Below are positions 1 through 7,902 of a stretch of DNA of 40,100 nt, piece by piece. The DNA lies in the IMG/VR virus record IMGVR_UViG_3300035162_003360, positions 1 to 40,100 of that record; one strand, written 5' to 3'. Every line of letters begins with the position of its first letter. Position 1 is the stretch's first letter. The notes below the pieces were generated by a model. The model saw nothing but the letters and a program-made list of their open reading frames with translations, was not told where the DNA came from and made no database searches. The position numbers and the translations under genes are program-made. This DNA is from a virus.

Positions 1-2
1 TA

Positions 3-941
3 GATTTAGATTTTATTTTCTTTTACACTGGACCATCAAGTACAGTTAACATACCTAATTATATTAACAAGAAAGATGGTAACGGTCAAGTTAAATCATT
101 AGACTTTTTTAAATATTATGCGGCTCCAATAATTCAAGCGATGAATGAGTTGGAAAAGAAAGTACCGATTGTTGGCTTACTTGTAGATAACCGATATGTA
201 TTAGCATGCAAAGATTGGGGAATTAATAATAGACCAACTTATTACTTAGCACAAAATACATTCACTAAAGAAGAACAATATTTCTGTAATCCACCATTAA
301 GAGATGTTAAAACTATTACATCTACATACGAATATTCTGGTATTGAAACGGTATTCTTATTAGATAAGAAAAGATATGATACTGATGAATTATTTAAAAT
401 GAAGAAAACCGATTCATTCATGATGTTACAGAATCAAGGTAAAGGGTCAGGTGGAATGGACCGATGGGATCCAGTAAAAGAATATATTGTTGATCAAGAA
501 ATTAAGACTGATATCTACGGTAAGTGGGATGATGAATTAAAAGAAGCATACCCTGATTGGTTTAAAGGTGAAAAGAGAATTGAATTAATGACAGATGAAT
601 TACTTTCTACTAAGTACACGTTCTGCGTTCCCATTAAAGAAGGAATGGTAACCTCTAAGTATGCCGAAATGTTGCACTATGGTATTATACCGTTCTTACA
701 TCCATCTTACGACACTGACTTTAATGTATTCCCTGAAGGGCATTTTATTAGGTGTAAATCGGCAGAAGATTTAAAAAAGAAAATTGAATTCTTAAATGCA
801 AACCCAGAGCATTATAAGAAATTATTTTATAACCTACAGGAAAAGTATCTTAAGGATTCTTACTATACTGGAGAGCATGTAGATAACAAGATCTGGGAAT
901 CATATGAAAGAGTAACTAAAACTGAAACTGTAAATGTATAA
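3..941 (+). CDS. Glycosyltransferase-like protein, 5'-truncated by window edge
   Basis: The frame is open from the window edge, and the 46 codons before the first ATG (141) read like real protein (FFYTGPSSTVNIPNY), so the true start lies outside the window. The C-terminal half contains KYTFCVPIKEGMVTSKYAEM followed by a GIIPFLHPSYD stretch. This resembles the donor-binding part of GT-B fold glycosyltransferases, where a glycine-rich turn and an acidic residue contact the nucleotide sugar. I cannot assign a CAZy family. It overlaps the epimerase by 8 nt and is probably co-translated with it, which suggests a sugar-nucleotide role. A cytosine methyltransferase lies just downstream, so DNA glucosylation is possible but unproven; the target could also be a virion protein or a host glycan. 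Its role as a sugar transferase is inferred from fold-like features and context only. Confidence 0.5.
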   Translation, partial: DLDFIFFYTGPSSTVNIPNYINKKDGNGQVKSLDFFKYYAAPIIQAMNELEKKVPIVGLLVDNRYVLACKDWGINNRPTYYLAQNTFTKEEQYFCNPPLRDVKTITSTYEYSGIETVFLLDKKRYDTDELFKMKKTDSFMMLQNQGKGSGGMDRWDPVKEYIVDQEIKTDIYGKWDDELKEAYPDWFKGEKRIELMTDELLSTKYTFCVPIKEGMVTSKYAEMLHYGIIPFLHPSYDTDFNVFPEGHFIRCKSAEDLKKKIEFLNANPEHYKKLFYNLQEKYLKDSYYTGEHVDNKIWESYERVTKTETVNV

Positions 942-1941
942 TTCTGAAACAAAAATCCTAGTCACTGGCGGTGCTGGGTTCGTTGGTACTAATTTTATTA
1001 ACGATCTTTTAAACAGAGGACACAATCCAAAATGTATTGCTGTAATTGATAATATGGAACATGGAACTTATATTCCAAAAGTTCATGATCAAATAGAAAA
1101 TTTTCATAGAGTTGATATTAGAAATCAATACATAGAAACAATTATTGAGAAATTTGCACCAGATTATGTTTATCATTTTGCGGGCTTAGTTTCTATTTAT
1201 GACTGCCATAAAGATCCGTATGAAGCTGTAGATAATAATATCTTAGGAAGTATTAATGTAATGAACGGTTGTCTTAAGGCAGATGTTAAAAGAATTATCT
1301 TTAGTGAAACTTCGGCAGTATATGAAAATTGCGAAATGCCTAAAGCAGGATTTAATGAAACTCAATCTGATCCTACTACGATTTATTCTACTACTAAAGC
1401 ATGCCTCGCATTATTAGCAGAATCATATCAGAGAACTAAAGGTTTAAATTATACTGCATTAAGATACTTTAATGTTGCTGGTCCACTACAAGACTATAAT
1501 AGAACCATACCACCTGTATTTGCTGGATTTATTTTAAGAATGATGGCTGGACGTAATCCTATAGTATTTGGTGATTATATGAAGGCAAGAGATTATATTG
1601 ATGTATCTGATGTTAATGCATTTCATATTCTTTGTATGGAAAACGAAGACACTGCAAACCAAACCTTTAATTTAGGAACTAGTAAAATGACTAATTTAAT
1701 GGAATTAAAAAATCTGATAGCCGATGAAATGTTAGTAAGTGGAATACCATTTGATCACTATGATCCAATTGTTGGTGAAGCTTTAAATATTAGAGGAGAT
1801 ATCTCCAAAGCTAAATCAATGGGATGGGAACCTAAAAAAGATATCGTAGATACTATTAAAGAAACTATTGTTTATCTTCAAAATGAAGTTAATGAAGGTA
1901 ATATTGACCCTTTAACTTTTATGGAAGATTCACACTGGTAG
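934..1941 (+). CDS. NAD-dependent epimerase/dehydratase (GalE-like SDR)
   Basis: This is an extended short-chain dehydrogenase of 335 residues, the usual length for UDP-sugar 4-epimerases and 4,6-dehydratases. The Rossmann nucleotide-binding motif GGAGFVG is at residues 12-18. The catalytic pair is Tyr151 and Lys155 in YSTTK, with a preceding SETSAVY strand supplying the Ser/Thr. The RYFNVAGP segment is typical of the GalE/RmlB group. The likely reaction is epimerisation or dehydration of an NDP-hexose in the host cytoplasm, feeding the neighbouring glycosyltransferases. The start overlaps the upstream gene by 8 nt, so the two are probably translationally coupled. The exact substrate cannot be read from the sequence. 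Confidence 0.85.
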   Translation: MYNSETKILVTGGAGFVGTNFINDLLNRGHNPKCIAVIDNMEHGTYIPKVHDQIENFHRVDIRNQYIETIIEKFAPDYVYHFAGLVSIYDCHKDPYEAVDNNILGSINVMNGCLKADVKRIIFSETSAVYENCEMPKAGFNETQSDPTTIYSTTKACLALLAESYQRTKGLNYTALRYFNVAGPLQDYNRTIPPVFAGFILRMMAGRNPIVFGDYMKARDYIDVSDVNAFHILCMENEDTANQTFNLGTSKMTNLMELKNLIADEMLVSGIPFDHYDPIVGEALNIRGDISKAKSMGWEPKKDIVDTIKETIVYLQNEVNEGNIDPLTFMEDSHW

Positions 1942-1969
1942 AAATTGAAAAAGTAAAAATATAAAACTA

Positions 1970-3241
1970 ATGAATAAAGAAAAAGAATTAAAATGGGGTA
2001 CTATAATTCCACTAATCGGCGGTAGTGCAATAGGTTGTAATAAAGCAACTGGAAATTTACCAGCATTTCATTTAAGTTATGAAGCCTTTGCTGCAAATGA
2101 AAGTCATATAGAAGATTATTGGCCAGAAGTACCGATGTATAGATTAGATCATGAAGAATTAGATATTCCTAATCAAACATTTGAACAAGTTGATTTTGTA
2201 AATTCCGTTTGCCCATGTGCAGGTTTATCACAGTTAAATTCTGCTAGTGGTAGCGCCTCGTCTAGAGGATCTGATGCAGTCCAAAACCAATGGATGTATA
2301 ATTCATCAGAGTATGTTTTAGAGAATGTTAAACCTAAAGTTTTATGGGGGGAAAATGCACCAGGGCTTTTTACTAAGATGGGAGAAGGTGTTGTAAATAG
2401 ATTAAAAGCTATTGGCGAAAAATACGGATATAGTTTTTCTTTAATTAAAACAAATACTGAATTACACGGAATTCCACAAAGAAGAATACGAACATTTTAT
2501 TTCTTTTGGAATACACCAACAGTGCCTCTATTAGAATGGAAGTTTAGAGAAAAGAAACATCTTATAGATTATCTTGCGGAAGTACCAGAGGATGCAACAC
2601 TGCAAGATATGTTTATGGTTAAAGGCAAAGTAACTGATCATTATAAACCTTATGAATTTGTATTGGAAAAGGAAGGTTTAAATCACGCTGACTTTGCTAA
2701 GAAATTTGGTAAAGGTACAATTGCTCAATATTTAGAAAAGAATGATTTATTAGATGAGTGTATTCAATGGTTAGATAAAAAATACCATAAGCAAGGCTTC
2801 TCCAATAAAAAATCCACAAAATCATTTGGTGATATGTTAGAACATCAGAAATATAAAACAAGCCAAGGTTTAGGTTATTGGGATGCTTCGCCTCATTTCT
2901 TTAATGAAAGCTTTTCTGCTCTTATTGGTAGAAATATGTTTAACGGTGTCCACCCAACAGAAAACAGATACCTAAACATTAGAGAAATGTTACACTTAAT
3001 GGGATTACCTTTAGACTTTAGGATTAAGAATGCTAAGCAAGTTAATCATATTGCTCAAAATGTACCAGCAACAACTGCGATGGACATGGCTGTGGAGGTT
3101 AAAAAATTCTGTGAAGGTAATGCTAAGATGACAAATTATACGTTTATGAAACAAGATAATACTAATCAGAAAATATTAGTAACTGAAGAATTAGGAGCAA
3201 TACCAAAAAAAAAGTATAAAGTTAAAAGTAGTATAATCTAA
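1970..3241 (+). CDS. DNA cytosine-C5 methyltransferase
   Basis: The protein has 423 residues and the ordered motifs of C5-cytosine methyltransferases. A divergent motif I (PLIGGSAIGCNKATG) lies at about 15-28. Motif IV PCAGLSQLN has the predicted catalytic Cys83. Motif VI is GENAPGL (Glu128), motif VIII is GIPQRRIRTF (170-172), motif IX is HPTENRYLNIREM, and motif X is NVPATTAMDM near 364-373. The target-recognition region would lie between residues about 185 and 320. It would transfer methyl from SAM to carbon 5 of cytosine in DNA, most simply as protection from host restriction. No partner endonuclease is next to it, so it is an orphan enzyme. It lies between sugar genes and replication genes, so a role in hypermodification is also possible. 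The FxGxG core of motif I is altered, but the other motifs make an active enzyme likely. Confidence 0.88.
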   Translation: MNKEKELKWGTIIPLIGGSAIGCNKATGNLPAFHLSYEAFAANESHIEDYWPEVPMYRLDHEELDIPNQTFEQVDFVNSVCPCAGLSQLNSASGSASSRGSDAVQNQWMYNSSEYVLENVKPKVLWGENAPGLFTKMGEGVVNRLKAIGEKYGYSFSLIKTNTELHGIPQRRIRTFYFFWNTPTVPLLEWKFREKKHLIDYLAEVPEDATLQDMFMVKGKVTDHYKPYEFVLEKEGLNHADFAKKFGKGTIAQYLEKNDLLDECIQWLDKKYHKQGFSNKKSTKSFGDMLEHQKYKTSQGLGYWDASPHFFNESFSALIGRNMFNGVHPTENRYLNIREMLHLMGLPLDFRIKNAKQVNHIAQNVPATTAMDMAVEVKKFCEGNAKMTNYTFMKQDNTNQKILVTEELGAIPKKKYKVKSSII

Positions 3242-3242
3242 A

Positions 3243-3695
3243 ATGGAAAAAATCATTACTGCAACATTTAAGATGGATAAGGGCGATATTGTCTTTAGGT
3301 TATTAGAAGAAGCACCAATTCATACAAATGCGTTTATTAATAATGCCAATACCGGTAATTTTAAAGAGGTTAATTTTTATAGATTAATTCAAAATTGGAT
3401 TGCTCAAACTAGTCCTAAGGTGGCTAATGGTAGACTGTGGGATGAATTAAAACCACCTAGGAGATTAAAAGATAATAATATGCATTTCTTTGGTGTTTTA
3501 AGTTCTGCTAATGCAGGAGAAGAACATTCATCAGTCGGTGCTTTTTTTATATGCCTAGGTAGATGGCGAGGAAAGGATCTAGATAAAAGTTATACAACAT
3601 TTGGTCATATTTTAAGCGGCTGGGAAAACATAGAAAGAATAGAGCAGGATGATATCATAAATAATGTAATTATTAATACATACACATTAAACTAA
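3243..3695 (+). CDS. Cyclophilin-type peptidyl-prolyl isomerase
   Basis: This is a 150-residue protein that follows the cyclophilin plan. It opens with the strand KMDKGDIVFRLLEEAP, followed by the loop TNAFINNANTGNF. FYRLIQNWIAQ then carries the probable catalytic Arg47 (family form FHRVIxxFxxQ). FGVLSSANAG matches the family G-x-L-S-M-A-N-A-G, and VGAFFICL matches the SQFFI strand. TTFGHILSGWENIERI matches the VFGxVxxGxDVVxxI closing segment. The length is normal for a compact bacterial cyclophilin. It lacks a signal peptide, so it should act in the cytoplasm, where it could help fold phage proteins. It starts 1 nt after the methyltransferase stop. A cyclophilin is an unusual phage cargo, and its client is unknown. 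Confidence 0.8.
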   Translation: MEKIITATFKMDKGDIVFRLLEEAPIHTNAFINNANTGNFKEVNFYRLIQNWIAQTSPKVANGRLWDELKPPRRLKDNNMHFFGVLSSANAGEEHSSVGAFFICLGRWRGKDLDKSYTTFGHILSGWENIERIEQDDIINNVIINTYTLN

Positions 3696-3734
3696 ATAAC
3701 AATAATCAATATAATAATAAACAAATAATATTAA

Positions 3735-4484
3735 ATGGAAACAACAATTAACAAAATTGACGGTTATGAATTAAGTTCATTCGTTCGCAAATTACTTCCA
3801 ATTGACAAATTTATCTTTATGAAAATAGCAAAAGAAGGTACTGTATCTTCTGTGTATTTTCCTGAGAGAGATGCCGTAAAATTGGTTAACACACCAACCT
3901 CTGATATATTTGATGCTGATATCAAAGAACCAGTAAAGGTTAGTTTTTATAACGGTACTAAAGTTATCGATGCATTAAGCCATTTTAATGGTGATATAAA
4001 AGGTCGTATTAAGTATACTGAATATGATGGAGAATTAATGGCAAGTGATTTTATTTTAGAAAATGAAGATCTTCAAATTAATTTAGCATGCACAGATCCT
4101 TCATTATCTTTTATGGAAATGAGCAAAGAAGAAACTGATAGAGCATTCGATGTTAATTCTAAAATGTTTAGTTTTGATTTACTTACTACTCACGTAGACA
4201 AAATGAAATCATTATTCAACTTAGATAAAGATGAGGATATCTTTACGCTTTATATCGGTGATAAGGGTATTAATATTAAAGGTACTTCTTATGATGCTAC
4301 ACTATGCCACTCTTATGATTCAGATTTAGAGAAAGGTGCAAAGGTTGTAATTTATAAAAAGTATGTTAATCTTTTAGATAAGGAAAACTATAAAGTAAGT
4401 GTTTGTGAAAATAAGGTTGTATTTAAATCTTTAGATACTAATACACATCTTACGGTGGCGGTTGCTATTACTGACGAGGATTAA
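3735..4484 (+). CDS. 45: Sliding clamp, T4 gp45-like
   Basis: At 249 residues, this is close to T4 gp45 (228). The protein has the two-domain layout of T4-type trimeric processivity clamps: an N-terminal domain with a DIKEPVKVSFYNGTKVIDAL stretch and a C-terminal domain with FTLYIGDKGINIKGTSYDAT. The ring would encircle DNA and tether the polymerase, and in T4 it also activates late transcription through gp55 and gp33. The leader is A/T-rich with no Shine-Dalgarno sequence. It is immediately followed by a structured intergenic element and a polymerase fragment, matching the 45-to-43 neighbourhood of T4-like genomes. The identity rests on residue pattern, length and position rather than a strict motif. 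Confidence 0.75.
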   Translation: METTINKIDGYELSSFVRKLLPIDKFIFMKIAKEGTVSSVYFPERDAVKLVNTPTSDIFDADIKEPVKVSFYNGTKVIDALSHFNGDIKGRIKYTEYDGELMASDFILENEDLQINLACTDPSLSFMEMSKEETDRAFDVNSKMFSFDLLTTHVDKMKSLFNLDKDEDIFTLYIGDKGINIKGTSYDATLCHSYDSDLEKGAKVVIYKKYVNLLDKENYKVSVCENKVVFKSLDTNTHLTVAVAITDED

Positions 4485-4495
4485 TATTTTAATTT

Positions 4496-4571
4496 AGATA
4501 GGGGTGGTGAATAGGTCCGATGGGTCCGACAAGGAAACGAAGCTGATAACGAAACTACCTCTATCTTTTTT
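4496..4571 (+). ncRNA. Structured intergenic RNA or unusual terminator before polymerase
   Basis: The arm at 4496-4507 (AGATAGGGGTGG) pairs with 4555-4566 (CTACCTCTATCT) over 12 bp, using two G-U pairs. A run of six T follows from 4566. A 47-nt interior separates the arms. It contains a second hairpin, GGTCC-GATG-GGTCC (four G-C pairs around a U-U mismatch), and a purine-rich tail with two copies of AACGAA. This is far larger than the simple terminators at 18497 and 25639. It could be a terminator for gp45 with an embedded regulatory RNA, a small RNA, or part of a splicing element next to the split polymerase. No known ribozyme or riboswitch class was recognised. Confidence 0.55.
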
Positions 4572-4633
4572 CTTTGGTCTTTAAAATAGTGGCATTCTGT
4601 ATGACTAGAAGCAAATGAAACAAACGCATTTAA

Positions 4634-4650
4634 TTACATATAAAAATAAA
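4634..4650 (+). promoter_or_regulatory. Replication-gene leader motif upstream of polymerase fragment
   Basis: TTACATATAAAAATAAA is identical to the 17-mer at 28098 before gp44. Close variants with TTACTATATAA occur before uvsX and gp41. It probably marks a phage early/middle promoter -10-like element or a translation-enhancing leader. It ends only 4 nt before the TTG start, so a transcript starting downstream of it would be nearly leaderless. Confidence 0.4.
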
Positions 4651-4654
4651 CGCA

Positions 4655-5794
4655 TTGAGTAAGTATACAGTAGCACAACAGGAAGAATTAGATCAGATAA
4701 ACGAAGAGGCTAGTAAGTACTATAATTTAGAACAAGCAGTCAAGCTCTCGCTTAACAGCATATATGGAGCGTTCGGTAATCCTTATTTTTATTTCTTTAA
4801 TGTTGATATCGCAGAAACTATTACTCTTCAAGGTAAAGATGCAATTCTTTATACCGAAGCATTACTTAACAGGTATTTTAAAGATTATTGGCATAAAGAT
4901 ATCCCGGCTCATAATGAAATGGGAATTACTGTAACTGGTAAAATAGAAAAGCCAGTTGGTATTTATATTGATACAGATTCGATTTATGTTAAATTTGATG
5001 AAGTAATTCAAAAATCAGAAGGCTGGGAAGGCGATGAAAAGGACTTTATTTTAAAGTTATATAAAGTTAGAGTAAATGGTTATTTAGAAAAGATTCTGCA
5101 AAAATATGCTGATGATGCTAATGCAGAAAACTTTTTATCTTTTGAACTTGAGAGCATTGCAAAAAATGCAATATGGTTAGCAAAGAAAAAGTATATGCAG
5201 AATATAGTTTGGAAAGATCCTGATATTCATTATGATGACCTTTCTAAAATTAGTTCAAAGGGGTTTGAAATCATTCAGTCTTCTACTCCAATCTTTGCCA
5301 GAGAAAAACTAAAAGAACTATTAACTTACATTTTTTCTGTGAGTGAATTAGATATGGGTGCATTTGCAGCTTTACTCAAAGATGTTAAAAGACAATTTAG
5401 ATTAGCAAATGTTGATCAAATAAGCTTCTCAAGAAAAGTTAATAATTATCAAAAGTATATTGTGAATGATTATGAACACTTTGAGATCGCATCAAAATGC
5501 CCAATAGGTGTAAGATCTGCAGGTTATCATAATTACTTATTAAATAATTCAGGTAAAAAAGGTAAATATCAACCATTAGGAAATGGAGAAAAATGTAAAA
5601 TGTATTTCTCTGAAGATAAGTCATGTGATGTGTTTGCTTATGCCCCTGGTGATTTTCCTTATGAATTTGCACCTAAGATAGACTATGATAGGCAATTTGA
5701 AAAAACTATTTTAGATCCTATAAATCGAGTTGTTACTGCAATGGGATTTAAGGGATTTAATAGAAACTTAATTTACACTACAAGTCTGTTTTAA
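4655..5794 (+). CDS. 43: DNA polymerase C-terminal fragment (gp43B-like, family B)
   Basis: This 379-residue protein holds only the C-terminal part of a T4-type family B polymerase. Motif B (KLSLNSIYGAFGN, Lys30, Tyr37) is almost at its start. Motif C YIDTDSIYV (106-109) and KKKY (177-180) follow, then the thumb. It ends in TTSLF, which resembles the clamp-binding tail of T4 gp43. The exonuclease domain, motif A and most of the palm are missing and are not elsewhere in the window. An in-frame TAA at 4631 and no upstream ATG force a TTG start; the next Met is residue 89, past motif B. Other genes here start with ATG. Either a separate 43A subunit assembles with it, as in some T4-like phages, or the halves are joined at RNA level. 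It lies 170 nt after gp45. Confidence 0.88.
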   Translation: MSKYTVAQQEELDQINEEASKYYNLEQAVKLSLNSIYGAFGNPYFYFFNVDIAETITLQGKDAILYTEALLNRYFKDYWHKDIPAHNEMGITVTGKIEKPVGIYIDTDSIYVKFDEVIQKSEGWEGDEKDFILKLYKVRVNGYLEKILQKYADDANAENFLSFELESIAKNAIWLAKKKYMQNIVWKDPDIHYDDLSKISSKGFEIIQSSTPIFAREKLKELLTYIFSVSELDMGAFAALLKDVKRQFRLANVDQISFSRKVNNYQKYIVNDYEHFEIASKCPIGVRSAGYHNYLLNNSGKKGKYQPLGNGEKCKMYFSEDKSCDVFAYAPGDFPYEFAPKIDYDRQFEKTILDPINRVVTAMGFKGFNRNLIYTTSLF

Positions 5795-5814
5795 ATAAAA
5801 ATAAAAACAAAAAC

Positions 5815-6966
5815 ATGAAAAATTTTAGGATACATGTATTAGGATTACCTCACACGGTAACAAATGATAATTTTGTAGCATGTGCATATACACAAAAAGC
5901 TTTAAAGTTTTGTAAAATGATGAAAGGTAGAGGTCATACTATTTTTCACTATGGGCATGAAGATTCTGATACTATGGCAGATGAAAATGTTACTGTTATT
6001 ACAAACAAAGTTTGGGATGAGGTATATGGGACTCACGACTATAAAACTAAATGGTTTAAATATGACATGGGCGATAAGGCATACCAAACATTTTACAAAA
6101 ATACAATTGCAGAAATAGAAAAAAGAAAACAGCCAGGTGATATTATTTTACCATTTTGGGGTGCGGGGGTTAGGGCTATTTGTGATGCTCATACCGATCT
6201 TAATATTATAGAACCTGGTATAGGTTATGCAGGTGGTCACTGGGCTCCTTATAAAATATTTGAATCTTATGCAATATACCATGCATACTGTGGATTAAAA
6301 AATGTCGGCTCTTGTGCACAAGGTAATTATGATATAGTTATACCTAATTATTTTGATTTGGATCAATTTGAATATAGTAGTAAAAAAGATGATTACTTTT
6401 TATTTTTAGGTAGGGTTTATGATGGTAAAGGTATTCATGTTGCTATACAAGTATGCGAGGCTGCTGGTGTTAAGCTAAAGGTTGCTGGTCAGCTTGATCC
6501 CTTGTATGAAAATTATGATTGGCCAGATCATATAGAATTTGTAGGATATGCTGGGGTAGAAGAAAGAAAAGAATTGATGAAAAATGCAAAAGGATCATTC
6601 TTACCATCACAATATTTAGAACCTTTTGGTGGTGTGCAGATAGAAAATCTTCTTGCAGGAACGCCAACTATTACTTCTGATTGGGGGGCCTTTGCAGAAA
6701 ACAATATTGAAGGCGTAACTGGTTATAGGTGTAGGACTTTTGAAGATTATGTAAGGGCTGTCAAAAACATACAAGCTGGTAAAATAAAATCTAAAGATTG
6801 CAGAAATCATGGAGAGAAATTTTCATTAGAGGCAATTGCTCCTATGTATGAAGATTTTTTTAGAAAAGTTACCGATATTTCTTCCGGTAATGGTTGGTAT
6901 GAAATATGGGACGAGTCATTATATAGTAAGGAATATTTAAAAAAAAATAAACAAGACCAAAAATGA
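5815..6966 (+). CDS. Family 4-like glycosyltransferase (GT-B)
   Basis: The protein has 383 residues with a GT-B architecture. The C-terminal Rossmann domain opens with YFLFLGRVYDGKGIHVAI (about 194-211). It carries the nucleotide-sugar site EPFGGVQIE, an E-x7-E motif at 269-277, followed by NLLAGTPTITSDWGAF. This is the signature of retaining GT4-type enzymes. It would transfer a sugar from an NDP-sugar in the cytoplasm, but the acceptor is unknown. It begins 20 nt after the polymerase fragment with an A-rich leader, and its stop overlaps the next glycosyltransferase in an ATGA. It therefore heads a tight four-gene sugar cassette inserted between replication genes. DNA, a virion protein or host surface glycan are all possible acceptors. 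Confidence 0.82.
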   Translation: MKNFRIHVLGLPHTVTNDNFVACAYTQKALKFCKMMKGRGHTIFHYGHEDSDTMADENVTVITNKVWDEVYGTHDYKTKWFKYDMGDKAYQTFYKNTIAEIEKRKQPGDIILPFWGAGVRAICDAHTDLNIIEPGIGYAGGHWAPYKIFESYAIYHAYCGLKNVGSCAQGNYDIVIPNYFDLDQFEYSSKKDDYFLFLGRVYDGKGIHVAIQVCEAAGVKLKVAGQLDPLYENYDWPDHIEFVGYAGVEERKELMKNAKGSFLPSQYLEPFGGVQIENLLAGTPTITSDWGAFAENNIEGVTGYRCRTFEDYVRAVKNIQAGKIKSKDCRNHGEKFSLEAIAPMYEDFFRKVTDISSGNGWYEIWDESLYSKEYLKKNKQDQK

Positions 6967-7901
6967 TAAAAATTTTATATTTTGGAGATTGTACTGATGG
7001 TGCAATGGGAATAATCCATCGTGACATTAAATCTATTATCGATGAAAAGTATTCTGATATTCAGTTTGAATTAATGGATTGGGCCGTACATGATAATTAT
7101 AGACATTTATTTAACGAGAAAGGCTGGAAGAATTGGGATCTTATAATCATAGATCCTTATCTTTCTTCTGTGTTAGACCGAGGATGGCTTTTTAAAGAAT
7201 TACCTATAAAAGAACAGAATGAACTAAAAGGCAAATTTATACCAGTCTATCATCATGAAGTTGATGTACCAGCAGATCATTTTAATCATGGTTGGTATGA
7301 AGGCTGGTTTACAACACCAGTATGTAGTATTAATCCTTACATTGTAAATCAAATAAGATCACGGGGTGTAGAAAGTGCATTATTACCTATTGGTGTTAAT
7401 CTTAAAAGATTTGAGCCATTTAAGCAAATTAATAAAATTAAAAGATTAGGATTTGTAGGTTCTTCACCAAAGGAAGATTGGCAATCAATTAAAAGACCTA
7501 ATTTATTTCATGAAATATGTAAATCTGCTAATGTCACCCCTGTTACAATACAGGGCAGGAGAAATGGCAAAGACATGTATCATGATGTTGATGCTATTAT
7601 TTGTACCTCTACTGCCGAAGGTTTACCTACATATTTTGCCGAGGCTGTTGCATGCAAGATACCCTTTATTTCAACCAAAGTAGGTATTATAAGATACTAT
7701 GATAAAGTCGATACATTTGAAACAGTCGAGGAAGCTGTGGAAATTATTAATAAATTAAATGAATCTGCCATTACTCTTAATGAATATGCTGCCTTATTGC
7801 ATAATGAAATGTTTCCAGACAGATCCTGGGAAAGCATTTTAGAGAAATATTGGATTCCTTATTTTAATAAAATGTATAAGTTTAATAATTTAAAAGATTA
7901 A
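6963..7901 (+). CDS. Second GT-B glycosyltransferase
   Basis: The protein has 312 residues. The N-terminus (IKILYFGDCTDGAMGIIHRD) fits the first Rossmann strand and loop of a GT-B enzyme. KRLGFVGSSPKEDWQSIKRP begins the second domain near residue 160. EGLPTYFAEAVACKIPFIST contains the E-x7-E donor-site pattern of GT4-like enzymes. It is shorter than classical GT4 members but complete at both ends. The start overlaps the upstream glycosyltransferase stop by 4 nt (ATGA), so the two are probably translationally coupled and act in sequence on the same acceptor. The acceptor and sugar cannot be named. Confidence 0.72.
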   Translation: MIKILYFGDCTDGAMGIIHRDIKSIIDEKYSDIQFELMDWAVHDNYRHLFNEKGWKNWDLIIIDPYLSSVLDRGWLFKELPIKEQNELKGKFIPVYHHEVDVPADHFNHGWYEGWFTTPVCSINPYIVNQIRSRGVESALLPIGVNLKRFEPFKQINKIKRLGFVGSSPKEDWQSIKRPNLFHEICKSANVTPVTIQGRRNGKDMYHDVDAIICTSTAEGLPTYFAEAVACKIPFISTKVGIIRYYDKVDTFETVEEAVEIINKLNESAITLNEYAALLHNEMFPDRSWESILEKYWIPYFNKMYKFNNLKD

Positions 7902-7902
7902 A

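Noticed and set aside
4508-4565. Hammerhead-ribozyme-like core (CTGATAACGAAAC) inside the intergenic RNA
   Set aside because: The conserved CUGANGA is broken (A instead of G), there is no stem II between CUGA and GAAA, and no cleavage triplet sits next to the closing stem.
4485-4654. Group I intron 3' half
   Set aside because: No recognisable P7/P3 core sequence was found. RNA joining is kept only as a hypothesis to test.
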